A stretch of DNA of 63,913 bases from Desulfofundulus thermosubterraneus DSM 16057 (GCF_900142025.1 NZ_FQZM01000021.1:1-63913); one strand, 5' to 3'; positions 41,190 to 49,721 are shown, numbered from the stretch's first letter. Notes: generated by a model from the letters alone, not told the origin. Made by a program: numbers and translations.

Positions 41190-41661
41190 CTCCGCCGCCG
41201 GTTCTCGCTACCGGCGCCAGCTTCTCCCTGGCCGCGTCGAGCAGCTCCAGGGTCTCACGGGCGCGTTCGCCCGCCCGGGCTAACGCCTCTTCCATCTCCC
41301 GCCGTTCGGCCCGGTCTTCTTCCCCGGCCTGCCGGAGCAGTTCCCTCAGTTCGGCCACCAGCGACCGCGCGCCAGCCGGAGCCGTGTTTTTGTCGTTTTG
41401 TTCGTTTCCGGCTTCAGCCGCAAGTTCCAGGATCGCACCGCCCAGGTTCCCGAGCAGCCCGCGCCTCAGCCCCAGGGATACCGCCGCACCCAGCAGAGCG
41501 GCAGCCGCCGACACGCCGCCGAACGACAGCAGTTCGCGCCCCCCGAAAAGCCAGCACGCTCCCCCGGCCAGCAGGGCCGACGCCGCAGGTACAGCGGTCA
41601 TGGCGAGCGTCGTCCTGGACACCTTATCGTACAGTTCTTTGCCCTTCCCGGAGATCAGCAA
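41173..41661 (-). CDS. Membrane protein with C-terminal coiled coil
   Basis: 162 aa: two hydrophobic helices (LAMTAVPAASALLAGGACWL, SFGGVSAAAALLGAAVSLGL), then a long helical coil rich in E, R, A and L (ELRELLRQAGEEDRAERREM) and a GGGDGAVV end. Located in the tad operon before the SpoIIM-like gene. It may be a scaffold. Function unknown. Confidence 0.6.
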   Translation of the reverse strand: MLISGKGKELYDKVSRTTLAMTAVPAASALLAGGACWLFGGRELLSFGGVSAAAALLGAAVSLGLRRGLLGNLGGAILELAAEAGNEQNDKNTAPAGARSLVAELRELLRQAGEEDRAERREMEEALARAGERARETLELLDAAREKLAPVARTGGGDGAVV

Positions 41662-41667
41662 AGCAGA

Positions 41668-41874
41668 TCACCATCCTTTCATCGCAAAAACGGAAACAAC
41701 AGAAACTCCGCACCTACCTTTAGAAGACTCCCACCATGCACATTTTTCTCCGTAGCAGGGACCGAAATAATTTCTGCCGTTGACTGACCTCTGTCTCAAC
41801 GGGCACAGTTTTTTGTCCGGGAAAGCTTTCCCTTCGGAATCCCAGTCCCGCCTCAACAATTCGAGAGAATCCAC
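41668..41874 (-). CDS. Small Cys-rich protein
   Basis: 68 aa with CPLRQRS, GPCYGEKCAWWES and GRCG. The CP...C...CAWW...C arrangement is a recurring small metal-binding knuckle in phage and plasmid proteins of Firmicutes. Cytosolic. It lies between TadE and the coiled-coil membrane protein; role unknown. Confidence 0.6.
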   Translation of the reverse strand: MDSLELLRRDWDSEGKAFPDKKLCPLRQRSVNGRNYFGPCYGEKCAWWESSKGRCGVSVVSVFAMKGW

Positions 41875-41891
41875 GTTTCAAACCCTCCCGT

Positions 41892-42425
41892 TCAGCCGCT
41901 AAGATTCTCCAGCCTGTATTCGTGCTTCGCCGCGCCGGTCACCGTGATTTTGAAGTGCGTCGGCCACCACCCCCCTTCATCGGAAGTCTCCCCTTCGTCG
42001 GAAGTCTGGTCTTTCCAAAACAACTTGAGCAACCTGGGTGCTGCCGGGAGCGGGTTCGGCAGGTAGTAAGTGATAGTGCACCTGGCCCACGTGCCGTCGT
42101 CGGAAAAGGATATGCCTGCTCCCCTCTTTCCCGGGGGAGGGATCTGGTTCGAGAACCCCGCATCCGGCGGGAGCAACCTTTCCTGTATCATCACGTCCAG
42201 GGCGCGTCCCTCCGCCATGGACTTCGCATCGGCCTGATCCACCTGGCCGAGCTGGATCCCGTACTCCCGCGCGCCCTCCCTCGCGGCCATGGCCGCGCAC
42301 GCCCTAATTTGGTTTGTGTAGAAGTACACGAAACCGAACGCCGCGAAGAAGAATAGCACCGGGAGGACGAGAACCCACCCGATGACGGAGGAACCGCGCT
42401 CGGAACGGAGAAACCGTGCCAGCAT
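41892..42425 (-). CDS. TadE-like pseudopilin
   Basis: 177 aa. The N-terminus LARFLRSERGSSVIGWVLVL then PVLFFFAAFGFVY is a type IV-like prepilin helix (RG-S...) of TadE/TadG proteins, with a short cytoplasmic leader ending in G. The remaining domain is periplasm/wall-facing. The gene overlaps the end of the 1171-aa TadG-like gene by one base. Probably a minor pilin processed by one of the two prepilin peptidases. Confidence 0.8.
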   Translation of the reverse strand: MLARFLRSERGSSVIGWVLVLPVLFFFAAFGFVYFYTNQIRACAAMAAREGAREYGIQLGQVDQADAKSMAEGRALDVMIQERLLPPDAGFSNQIPPPGKRGAGISFSDDGTWARCTITYYLPNPLPAAPRLLKLFWKDQTSDEGETSDEGGWWPTHFKITVTGAAKHEYRLENLSG

Positions 42426-45400
42426 CAGTCACCGCCCTCCCCGGACACAAAGAAAGCTTCGCCGGTGACGCTCTTCGACGGCGGTTCCGAACCTTTCCAC
42501 ATACCTTTGCCGGAAGCCCACTCCCAGAATTTCCTGAGCGGTACGGGGTAGTGGTACGTCACCCGGCAGTAAGCGTAGCCGTCCGTCCGTCTCTGCCCCA
42601 CGGGGTCACCCATTGGGGCGTCAGGGTCGCCCCTGCTGGGGTCGTTGCACAGCACGTCTTTATCCGGGTCGAAAGTGGTCACCGCCGTCCAATCGCCCGG
42701 GAAATACTCCTGTATTGAAGTCACCCGGAAGAACCGCTCCTTCTGGCCCGTGTTCCTGCCCCAGAGGATGACCTTCCTGCCGGCGTATTTCGAAAGGTCA
42801 GGCCCGGCGGAACGCACCATGGTGTTCCCCACCCAGTAGTCCTCGCCGTCGTAGGTGAGGAGCCCTTTCAGTACGTCCCCCTGCGGCACCTCCACGTCCG
42901 CCCTGACGGTCGGGCAGTTTCTGTCCTTGAACCAGGTCACGCCCTCCCGCACCATGTCGATCTCCAGGATGTAGGTACCGGGTCTGGGCGGCGCGGTCAC
43001 AGGCAGGCTGAAGGTGTAGGTCTGCCCGGGTGCCACTGAGTAATCCACATAGTCCCGCGTGCCGTCCCAGACGACGACCCTGCCGGAGTTCTTATCGTAC
43101 CAGTGGTAGGCCAGACCGAACCTGCCTCCCGGCGTCCACGTCAGGGAACCGGTGTTTTCAGCCCTCACCTGGAGGGTGTAGGTTTCCCCGGCCACCATGT
43201 ACTCAGGCACCTGGACGGGGTCGTAGGAGACGCTGTAATCTATGCCCCCTACGTCGATCCACGCTTCGAGCGTCGGCCAGTTGACTCCCTGCAGCGGGCC
43301 GAACCAGGCGCAGTACTCCTGCACCCCGTCTATGACCAGCCTGTACCTGCCCGGCTGGGACGGGGCCTTTACTTTCAGGTCGAGGTTTGCCGTCCCACCG
43401 GACGGGATGTTGTAAGGCAGACCCGTCCTCAAGCCGTCCTGGACGACCAGGCTGCCCTTATCGTTGTACCAGTGGTACGAAAAGTTCGTCCGCCAGGAGT
43501 CGGGACTGTTCCAGTTGTTCGGCCACCAGGAGGGCCTGGACGCGAACCATTCTTTCCGGGCGAGGTTGGTGGCGCTGATCTTCACGGTGAATTCCGCCCC
43601 CGGAACCACCCTCTGCGGCAGGGTCGCCGTACCGTAGCGCACCCCGTCCACGGGGGTGTACCGCCAGGAGGAATCAGAGCGGAGCACAACCCCGCCGTCG
43701 AGGTCTACGGTGACGTCATAACCCTGCACTGACTGGGCCTCCACCTCCACCTCGGGGACGTCAACGTAGGTGGGACTCCAGAGCACCGAACCATCCGTGG
43801 TCAACCTGGTTCGTATATCCGTAATGTTTTGACTGGACACATCCACCCACTTGTCGTAAGTGCCGCTTTCCTTCGCAAGTAAGACCCAACCGGACGAGCT
43901 ACTGTAACCGTAGACGTAGCCGTAATCCCAACCTCTTTCGCTGTTGCCTTTCAGGTGGATCCTCTTGATTTTCCGACCGGATGACGACCATGTACCGCTC
44001 CATACATCAGCTCTGTGATAACTCACCTGCAGGCGGAGAACACCATTGGTGGACTGGACGCTGCTGCCTCCCGACGACGACGCCCCAACGTACACGGAGT
44101 ACCTCGTGTTGGGGTAGGCGTAGAAACAGAGCGTACCGTTTCCGCTCGCTACCCACCCCGATGCTTCCACTTCCACCTCGGGCACGTCAACGTATGTCGG
44201 GCTGTAGAGCACACTTCCGTCCGTGGTCAGTCTGGTCTTTATCTGGGTGATGTTCTTGCCGGACACGTCTATCCACTCGTCGTACTCCTGGTTGTAGCCG
44301 GGGCTGCACCGCTTCGCCAGCTCCACCCAGGACGACCCGTTCCACCCGTAGACGTAGCCGTAGTCGTAGTTCCTCTCGCTCTTGCCCCTGATGTGGATCC
44401 TCTTTATCTTCCCGCCGCCGGGCGGAGACCAGGGGTTGCTCCATGCGTTGACATTGTGGGAATTCACCTGGAGCCGGACAGCTCCACCGGTAGAAACAAT
44501 TTGGCTGCCCCCGGAAGTACCTGTTCCCACGTAGACGGGTACGGCCCGGCCGTACCGGTCCTTTGCCGTGATGGTGACCCACTGTGCGTAGGGAACCGTC
44601 CACTCGGGGTACTTAACCAGCCCGCCCGACATGGATTGGGGCGTATACGAAGTGGGCCAGTGCCACCCCGTCTGTTTAAACGAACAAAGGAACCCCGCCG
44701 GGCCGTAGTCGTTCCGGGCGGTCACCGCGAACTGGACGGGACGGCTGGGACCCGGCTCCCAATCCCAGGTCTTCACCCCCTGGCCTGAACCCTGGAGAAC
44801 ATTGGTCGCGTCCACGCGCACGTTAAACCAGTCGTCCGCCGTTGCGTATAACCTGTATTTGCTGTAACCAGCAGTCCACCAGACCGGCGATGTCAACGTC
44901 ACTTCCTGGCCGTTCGGGGCACACCCCCCGGCCCCGGGCTGGCCCCAGATCCACCATGCGCCGGGGTCGGGCCAGCTCGCCCCGCTTTCCACCTCCACCT
45001 CGGGCACGTCGACGTAGGTCGGGCTGTAGAGCACGCTATAATCCGTGGTTAACCTTGTCCTTATTTGGGTGATGTTTTTGCCGGATACGTCTATCCACTC
45101 GTCGTACTCCTGGTTGTAGCCGGGACTGCACCGCTTCGCCAGCTCCACCCAGGACGATCCGTTCCAGCCGTAGACGTAGCCGTAGTCGTAGTTCCTCTCG
45201 CTCTTACCCTTGATGTGGATGCGCTTAATTTTGCCACCCCCGGGCGGCGACCACGGGTTGCTCCATGCGTTGGCGTAGTGGGAACTTACCTGCAACCGCA
45301 AAGCACCGTTTGTGAAGACGGTTTGTGTGGATGAAGTCCACCCCGTTCCCCAGGTCCCCTGGCCGTACTGCGCCAAAACGGCCGCCGGGAACGGGCCGGG

Positions 45401-45940
45401 GTGACGGACCTGGCTTACCGTCTGGCTTCCCTGCGTGCCGGGCTGACCGGTGGAACTCCCGCCCTGCTGCTGCACCATCTGCGTCTCCGGCGGGTCGGTC
45501 GTAACGACCTTCGCCTCGAACACATCCGCCTCCACCCAGGAGCCGTCCGCCAGCACCACCCGGTTCAGAAGCCGCTCCATGTCCTGCCTCACGGCTTCCG
45601 TCGCGGGCTTCACCCTGTTGCTCCCGATGTAGTACTTGTTCCCAACTTTAGTCAGCCTGCCGAGTAGCTTGTTCTTCAGGCTGTCACCCAGGTCGATGTC
45701 CTTCTTAACGGTGAACGAACCCAACACCACTTCCGCCGCCCTCTGCTTCGCGCCCTCGATGTCGCCGGGGTTTGACGCCAGCCACCTGGCCCCGGCCCGG
45801 GCGGCTTCTTCGACCACGTTCTGCACGTCGCCCAGGTGGCTGAGCCACGCAATGCCGTATATCAGCACCGCCAGGAGAGGCACCAGGATCACGAAGCCGA
45901 TGACGGGCGCCGAGCCGCGGTCGGACTTTAAAAACCGCAA
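42425..45940 (-). CDS. Giant TadG-like minor pilin with three internal repeats and Ig-like domains
   Basis: 1171 aa. The N-terminal pilin helix reads LKSDRGSAPVIGFVILVPLL, followed by a TadE/G-like region (EEAARAGARWLASNPGDIEG). Three roughly 105-residue repeats lie at about 213-317, 484-591 and 631-736, each with KIKRIHIKGKSER, DYGYVYGWNGSSWVELAK, ITQIRTRLTTD and SPTYVDVPEVEVE. Two Ig/CARDB-like domains follow (about 790-1060; HWYNDKGSLVVQDG and HWYDKNSGRVVVWDG). Ordinary TadG proteins are 250-600 aa. It is probably a pilus-tip or adhesin-like subunit. Repeats 1 and 2 are nearly identical at DNA level. Confidence 0.8.
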   Translation of the reverse strand: MRFLKSDRGSAPVIGFVILVPLLAVLIYGIAWLSHLGDVQNVVEEAARAGARWLASNPGDIEGAKQRAAEVVLGSFTVKKDIDLGDSLKNKLLGRLTKVGNKYYIGSNRVKPATEAVRQDMERLLNRVVLADGSWVEADVFEAKVVTTDPPETQMVQQQGGSSTGQPGTQGSQTVSQVRHPGPFPAAVLAQYGQGTWGTGWTSSTQTVFTNGALRLQVSSHYANAWSNPWSPPGGGKIKRIHIKGKSERNYDYGYVYGWNGSSWVELAKRCSPGYNQEYDEWIDVSGKNITQIRTRLTTDYSVLYSPTYVDVPEVEVESGASWPDPGAWWIWGQPGAGGCAPNGQEVTLTSPVWWTAGYSKYRLYATADDWFNVRVDATNVLQGSGQGVKTWDWEPGPSRPVQFAVTARNDYGPAGFLCSFKQTGWHWPTSYTPQSMSGGLVKYPEWTVPYAQWVTITAKDRYGRAVPVYVGTGTSGGSQIVSTGGAVRLQVNSHNVNAWSNPWSPPGGGKIKRIHIRGKSERNYDYGYVYGWNGSSWVELAKRCSPGYNQEYDEWIDVSGKNITQIKTRLTTDGSVLYSPTYVDVPEVEVEASGWVASGNGTLCFYAYPNTRYSVYVGASSSGGSSVQSTNGVLRLQVSYHRADVWSGTWSSSGRKIKRIHLKGNSERGWDYGYVYGYSSSSGWVLLAKESGTYDKWVDVSSQNITDIRTRLTTDGSVLWSPTYVDVPEVEVEAQSVQGYDVTVDLDGGVVLRSDSSWRYTPVDGVRYGTATLPQRVVPGAEFTVKISATNLARKEWFASRPSWWPNNWNSPDSWRTNFSYHWYNDKGSLVVQDGLRTGLPYNIPSGGTANLDLKVKAPSQPGRYRLVIDGVQEYCAWFGPLQGVNWPTLEAWIDVGGIDYSVSYDPVQVPEYMVAGETYTLQVRAENTGSLTWTPGGRFGLAYHWYDKNSGRVVVWDGTRDYVDYSVAPGQTYTFSLPVTAPPRPGTYILEIDMVREGVTWFKDRNCPTVRADVEVPQGDVLKGLLTYDGEDYWVGNTMVRSAGPDLSKYAGRKVILWGRNTGQKERFFRVTSIQEYFPGDWTAVTTFDPDKDVLCNDPSRGDPDAPMGDPVGQRRTDGYAYCRVTYHYPVPLRKFWEWASGKGMWKGSEPPSKSVTGEAFFVSGEGGD

Positions 45941-45947
45941 GAAAAGC

Positions 45948-46505
45948 TTACGGATGAAACAAAACCACCACCCCCGTTTTGTATAGGATAAGTGCGGCCA
46001 AATACCCGGCTACGACGAAGGGGGCCAGCGGGAGCCTGGACGGGTCGAACTTTTCCGGAGGAACGGGCTTCAGCCTAATCCGGGCGGCCAGGAAGAAGAG
46101 GCCCTGCTTCTCGTGCTCCCAGAACTTCCTGACCCCCTCCCTGCGCAGCCTCAGCGGCGCAGACCACAAAACGAGACAAACCAACCCGCAGAGCAGGGTC
46201 AGGAAAGTCACCTCCTGCCCGGCCAGTGCACCCATACCGGCCAGCATCTTCGCGTCCCCTGCGCCGAACAGGCCCAGGATGTAGAAGACCAGCCCGAAGA
46301 ACAGGCCCCACACCGCACCCGAGATCGACCCGGGGAGGTCCCCGGAAGCGGCGTGCAGGGCCAATCCCGCGAGCAGAGCCGAAAGGTTGAGCCAGTTGGG
46401 TATGCGGCCCTTTTTGTCCTTCACGAAATGATACACGTCGTATAACGAAGCAGCGGCCAGGAAGGCCGCGCACAGAACTTTTTCAACAATTTCCAATGTG
46501 AACAC
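45948..46505 (-). CDS. TadV/CpaA minimal prepilin peptidase
   Basis: About 185 aa from GTG preceded by AAGGGG. A24-type aspartyl protease: SLYDVYHFVKDKKGRIPNWL (first Asp) and LGLFGAGDAKMLAGMGAL (GxGD). It lacks the N-terminal Cys/methylase part of PilD, as usual for Tad systems. It sits between the Flp-like pilins and the giant TadG-like protein and is presumably the enzyme that matures them. Confidence 0.9.
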   Translation of the reverse strand: MFTLEIVEKVLCAAFLAAASLYDVYHFVKDKKGRIPNWLNLSALLAGLALHAASGDLPGSISGAVWGLFFGLVFYILGLFGAGDAKMLAGMGALAGQEVTFLTLLCGLVCLVLWSAPLRLRREGVRKFWEHEKQGLFFLAARIRLKPVPPEKFDPSRLPLAPFVVAGYLAALILYKTGVVVLFHP

Positions 46506-46518
46506 CCACTTCCCCTTA

Positions 46519-46671
46519 CTACTTCCCTTGCAGCGCATTGCCCATATTCTGGGCCGCGCCCTGCACGCCCGGTTTCAGGTATTTCATGATTACGGCTGCC
46601 AGGAGCGCCCCGCCGATGATGCAGAGGAGCCACTCGACAGTGCCCCCGGACTCGTCTCGCAGGAAACGCAT
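46519..46671 (-). CDS. Flp-like minor pilin a
   Basis: 50 aa: MRFLRDESGGTVEWLLCIIG then a hydrophobic helix and PGVQGAAQNMGNALQGK. It has the Flp layout (short leader, G at the cleavage site, conserved Glu, one helix) but with G-x-x-V-E-W in place of the usual E-Y. A good GGGGAGGTGA ribosome site. Confidence 0.75.
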   Translation of the reverse strand: MRFLRDESGGTVEWLLCIIGGALLAAVIMKYLKPGVQGAAQNMGNALQGK

Positions 46672-46678
46672 TAACCGA

Positions 46679-46810
46679 TCACCTCCCCACCAATTTGGCA
46701 AGAGCGGGTCCCGCCAGTCTCCACAGGACCGCGATCAGGCACGCCCCGAGAACTATGAAGACAGGCCACTCCACGTGACTGCCGGACTCGTCGCGCAGGA
46801 AAGCAAGCAC
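46679..46810 (-). CDS. Flp-like minor pilin b
   Basis: 43 aa from a GTG with GGGGGTGG upstream: MLAFLRDESGSHVEWPVFIV then LGACLIAVLWRLAGPALAKL and VGR. Same leader and GxxVEW motif as pilins a, c and d. It begins directly after a terminator hairpin and ends 7 bp before pilin a. Confidence 0.65.
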   Translation of the reverse strand: MLAFLRDESGSHVEWPVFIVLGACLIAVLWRLAGPALAKLVGR

Positions 46811-46826
46811 GACCCACCACCCCCTG

Positions 46827-46867
46827 AAAAAAAGAAGGAGGGCGGGACAGCAACCGCCCCGCCCTCC
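46827..46867 (-). terminator. Intrinsic terminator between pilins c and b
   Basis: GGAGGGCGGG (46837-46846) with CCCGCCCTCC (46858-46867) and a minus-strand T-tract CTTTTTTTC that runs directly into the ribosome site of pilin b. Confidence 0.8.
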
Positions 46868-46874
46868 AGCGCCC

Positions 46875-47081
46875 TTACTGAATGCCCGCCGGCCGGATCT
46901 GGTCCACCACGCCTTTCGCCGCGGTGCCGGCGTCCTGGACGCTCTGGCCGATGTCCCCGGGAGCGCCCTTCAGCTTGATGTACGCCACGGCAGCGATGAT
47001 CGCGCCGGCAATGATGGTGATGATCCACTCCACGGCACCGCCGTCCTCAGCCGCCAGGAAGTTCTTCGCCGCGCTGAGCAT
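46875..47081 (-). CDS. Flp-like pilin c
   Basis: 68 aa: MLSAAKNFLAAEDGGAVEWI, helix (TIIAGAIIAAVAYIKL), then KGAPGDIGQSVQDAG. Highly similar to pilin d (about 60 percent), which suggests recent duplication. AGGTGA ribosome site. One of these two is the probable major pilin, as they are flanked by strong terminators that would set high local mRNA. Confidence 0.8.
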   Translation of the reverse strand: MLSAAKNFLAAEDGGAVEWIITIIAGAIIAAVAYIKLKGAPGDIGQSVQDAGTAAKGVVDQIRPAGIQ

Positions 47082-47134
47082 GCCCGGTTCACCTCCCTTC
47101 AGAAGAAAGTGAAACAAATTTAAAACCACCCTCC

Positions 47135-47165
47135 TTAAAAAAAGAAAAGGCGGCACGGAGCCGCC
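47135..47165 (-). terminator. Intrinsic terminator after pilin d
   Basis: GGCGGC-acgga-GCCGCC at 47149-47165 with a T-rich minus-strand tail (CTTTTCTTTTTTT) leading into GGAGGGTGG. It separates pilin d from pilin c with no promoter visible between. Confidence 0.8.
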
Positions 47166-47169
47166 CCAT

Positions 47170-47367
47170 TTACTCTTTCATGTAGTTCGTAACCGCATTG
47201 GAAGCGTTCGTTCCTGCGTTAGTGATCGACTGCCCCAGGTTCCCCGGAGTCCCCTTCAGCTTGCCGTAGGCCACCGCGGCTATCAGCGCACCGGCGATGA
47301 TGGTAAGAATCCACTCCACTGCGCCGCCGTCCTCGGTCAGCAGGAAAGACTTGACCGCTTCAAGCAT
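47170..47367 (-). CDS. Flp-like pilin d
   Basis: 65 aa: MLEAVKSFLLTEDGGAVEWI, helix (LTIIAGALIAAVAYGKL), then KGTPGNLGQSITNAGTNASN. It has the same GGAVEW motif as pilin c. First of the four pilin genes in transcription order, preceded by a clear GGAGGTGA. Candidate major pilin. Confidence 0.8.
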   Translation of the reverse strand: MLEAVKSFLLTEDGGAVEWILTIIAGALIAAVAYGKLKGTPGNLGQSITNAGTNASNAVTNYMKE

Positions 47368-47374
47368 ACCGGGG

Positions 47375-47767
47375 TCACCTCCTTTCCCCGTTTTGAGGTT
47401 CCAGGACCAACCGCAGGTGGTTGACGGACAGGGGTGGTATTCTGGAGGAATCCTCCCTTTTCGTTAGGATCAAGAGCCTGTCATCCGTCGCCAGCCATAC
47501 GCGGGCATCGGGAACGGTATCCACTACCCGCCCTTCTCTATCCACCACAACAAGGGCTGCAGGGGAATTTTTCCGCAGAATCCCCCTGATCTCACACTGG
47601 GATGCGGGTACTGACAGTATGCTGCTGTTGAGCAGCGTCAAATCCTCAGCGGTCCTGGGCGGGCGGACGACGTTAATTGTAAGAATGACCGCACAGAGCA
47701 CGCCAACTGCAACAATGAGAATAACATCGATGCTCCCTTTATCCGACAGGAAAAACTTCCGGAACAA
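47375..47767 (-). CDS. Prepilin-like single-span protein
   Basis: 130 aa. MFRKFFLSDKGSIDVILIVA is followed by the rest of a hydrophobic helix, like the class III pilin leaders of its neighbours (xDKGS). The rest is a small domain (RGILRKNSPAALVVVDREGR). Probably a minor pilin or assembly factor, directly upstream of the Flp-like pilins. Confidence 0.65.
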   Translation of the reverse strand: MFRKFFLSDKGSIDVILIVAVGVLCAVILTINVVRPPRTAEDLTLLNSSILSVPASQCEIRGILRKNSPAALVVVDREGRVVDTVPDARVWLATDDRLLILTKREDSSRIPPLSVNHLRLVLEPQNGERR

Positions 47768-47782
47768 ACCGGTTCCCTCCCC

Positions 47783-48469
47783 CTACTGGTCTTTCTCCGC
47801 CAGGGCCTGCGCGGTACCCTCCGCTTTCAGAGGTATCAACCCCTGCCACTTCGTACCGGGCGGAGCCTGCCGCACCATCCCCGCAAACCATTTCCCCAGG
47901 GGGCCTGCCAGGAGGAACGTCCTGACCCCCGCCGAACCTTCAAACCTGTACTCGTCGTAATACTCCTCCCCGTCCCTGGTATACTTCGGCTTATCGTATC
48001 TCACACTGCCGGTAGCGGTGTAGTCCGTGCTGGAGACGCTCCCCGAACCCGGTGGAGCAAACCCTGCCGGTACAGCCGCATCCTTTACGGGCATTTTCTC
48101 CCCGTAAAGGTTTTTCCGGAACGCATCCCGCGCGGCGGCCAGCGCCCGGGCCTCCACCCCCTGAAAGTCGCGGTGGTACCCGACAATTTTCGCTTCCACC
48201 CGCGCCGCCTTTTAGGGGTCGGTAGTCACATTGCCGGCTGCATCATACATCACGTACTCGTACTCCGGCACGACTCTGGCCTGCATGCACGCCGCAAGGG
48301 CCGCCGCGTCCGAAGCCGTCCTCAGCCTGGCCCGCACGGCGTGCGCCCGGGTATAGTCGAAAGCCAGCACGCCCAGAACGCAGAAGATCATGATGAGGTA
48401 CATAGCCAGCACAGCGTCGCCCCGCTCGTCCTTAAAAAACCGGAAGATACGCCTGAAAACTTTCCTGAT
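47783..48469 (-). pseudogene. TadG-like minor pilin with in-frame ochre codon
   Basis: The leader and helix IRKVFRRIFRFFKDERGDAV then LAMYLIMIFCVLGVLAFDYT, followed by RLRTASDAAALAACMQARVV, is a TadE/G-type N-terminus. TAA at 48212-48214 interrupts after NVTTDP; in the same frame the protein resumes KAARVEAKIVGYHRDFQGVE and runs to 47783. The coding frame also begins with ATC at 48467-48469 after GGGGGGAT, with no standard start until an internal GTG past the leader. Two abnormalities make it likely inactive, or two products are made. Confidence 0.6.
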
Positions 48470-48470
48470 C

Positions 48471-48818
48471 TCAGATCCCCCCTTTCCGCAGCGAATACGC
48501 TATCTGGGCCGCCGCGGCCCCACCCGCGTTCGCTGCCCAGGCCAGCACGGCCCAGAAAAGTGCCGGGTCGTTCGCCGCCCTGAAGCCGAAGATCCCTATA
48601 CACAGGGCCACCGCTCCCAGGGCCGCCAGGCTCGCCCCGGCCCGCCCCATAAACGGGGAGAGAAAACCGCGGAGCACCATGTGGAAAACCGAAATAACTA
48701 CGAGAAGCACGGGGCCGCCCTGCATGAACAGGACGGCCTTTCTGGCCGCGCACTGAAACAAAAACAGCACGCCGTCGATGCCGCTCAAAAGACCGGAAAA
48801 GGCGTCAAATCCGTCCAC
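48471..48818 (-). CDS. Small polytopic membrane protein of the tad operon
   Basis: 115 aa, GTG start. Three hydrophobic segments (VLFLFQCAARKAVLFMQGGP, LLVVISVFHMVLRGFL, ALGAVALCIGIFGF plus an Ala-rich end). It lies between TadC and the TadG-like gene. I do not recognise the family. It might be a channel or platform accessory. Confidence 0.6.
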   Translation of the reverse strand: MDGFDAFSGLLSGIDGVLFLFQCAARKAVLFMQGGPVLLVVISVFHMVLRGFLSPFMGRAGASLAALGAVALCIGIFGFRAANDPALFWAVLAWAANAGGAAAAQIAYSLRKGGI

Positions 48819-48830
48819 CCAAATTCCCCC

Positions 48831-49718
48831 TTACGGCCCAAAGAGGCCCTGCTGCATGAGGGTGATCCCCATGGGGGCAAGGGTCAGGAACACCGTGGGG
48901 AGGGCCATGACGAACACCGCCACCTGGAGCTTCCGCTCGGCGCTCTGAGCCTGGCCGATGATCTCGGCCTTCCTCCTCTCCCTGGCGTCCCGCACGGCTT
49001 CAGCCAGCTTGTCGGCTATGCTCCCGCCGAACTTCTGCGCCTGGATCACCGTCGTGGCGAGCCGCCGCGCGTCCAGGAGTCCGGTGCGCGTGGCAAACTC
49101 GTCCAGCACCTTCTCGAAAGCCGTGCCCGTCCGGGCTTTCTCGATGCTCTTCGCCAGCTCCTCGCGGAGCGCCGCCCGGTGGTGGCGCGCCCCCGAGGCG
49201 GCCCACTCCAAGGCGTCGTTCACCGGGAGGCCGCCGGAAAGGGCCGTCGCCAGCCGGGAGGCAACCTGCATGAACTCGCGCTTCATCTTCCTGCGCCGCT
49301 CCGTGATCAAATACGACAGCCACCAGTCCGGCGCCTTAAAGACCAGTGCCGGGAGGAGCGCGAATATGCTGCCGGACAGCAGTCCCGTCGCGACGGCCAC
49401 CGCGGCGACCCCCGCTGCGCTCAGGCGCAGGGCGTAAAATTCCTCCGGTTTGAGCCCCAGCGGGCTGCCCGCCAGCGCCAGCCTCTCCTCCACGTCCTCG
49501 GGGCCGAGAAGCTTCGCGAGTTTCGGGTACCGCTTCACCAGAGAATCGGCGAATACGGAAACCTGCTCACGCAGTGAGGGACGCGGCCCCATCAGGTCGA
49601 AGACCGTCGCCGTGGCCCGGAGGCGGAGCCCCACCATAAAAGCAAAGACCGCCGCGGCGGCCAGCAGGGGAACGTACAGCGGGACGGTAAAGTGAAAGTA
49701 CACCGGCAACACCCCCAT
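48831..49718 (-). CDS. tadC: TadC, type II secretion F-like platform protein
   Basis: 295 aa. An N-terminal helix, then the T2SSF domain (FMQVASRLATALSGGLPVND, ALREELAKSIEKARTGTAFE, DARRLATTVIQAQKFGGSIA, DKLAEAVRDARERRKAEIIG) and two C-terminal helices. It forms the inner-membrane platform with TadB, from which the Flp pilus is extruded by the TadA motor. Order TadA-TadB-TadC is conserved in tad loci and seen here. Confidence 0.9.
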   Translation of the reverse strand: MGVLPVYFHFTVPLYVPLLAAAAVFAFMVGLRLRATATVFDLMGPRPSLREQVSVFADSLVKRYPKLAKLLGPEDVEERLALAGSPLGLKPEEFYALRLSAAGVAAVAVATGLLSGSIFALLPALVFKAPDWWLSYLITERRRKMKREFMQVASRLATALSGGLPVNDALEWAASGARHHRAALREELAKSIEKARTGTAFEKVLDEFATRTGLLDARRLATTVIQAQKFGGSIADKLAEAVRDARERRKAEIIGQAQSAERKLQVAVFVMALPTVFLTLAPMGITLMQQGLFGP

Positions 49719-49721
49719 AAT

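Noticed and set aside
46519-47367. Tiny single-helix proteins considered as filamentous-phage coat proteins
   Set aside because: They lie inside a complete tad operon next to TadV and carry a pilin-type leader.
48390-49577. 395-codon plus-strand frame over the TadC region
   Set aside because: Antisense shadow of clear tad genes; no ribosome site and low-complexity basic composition.
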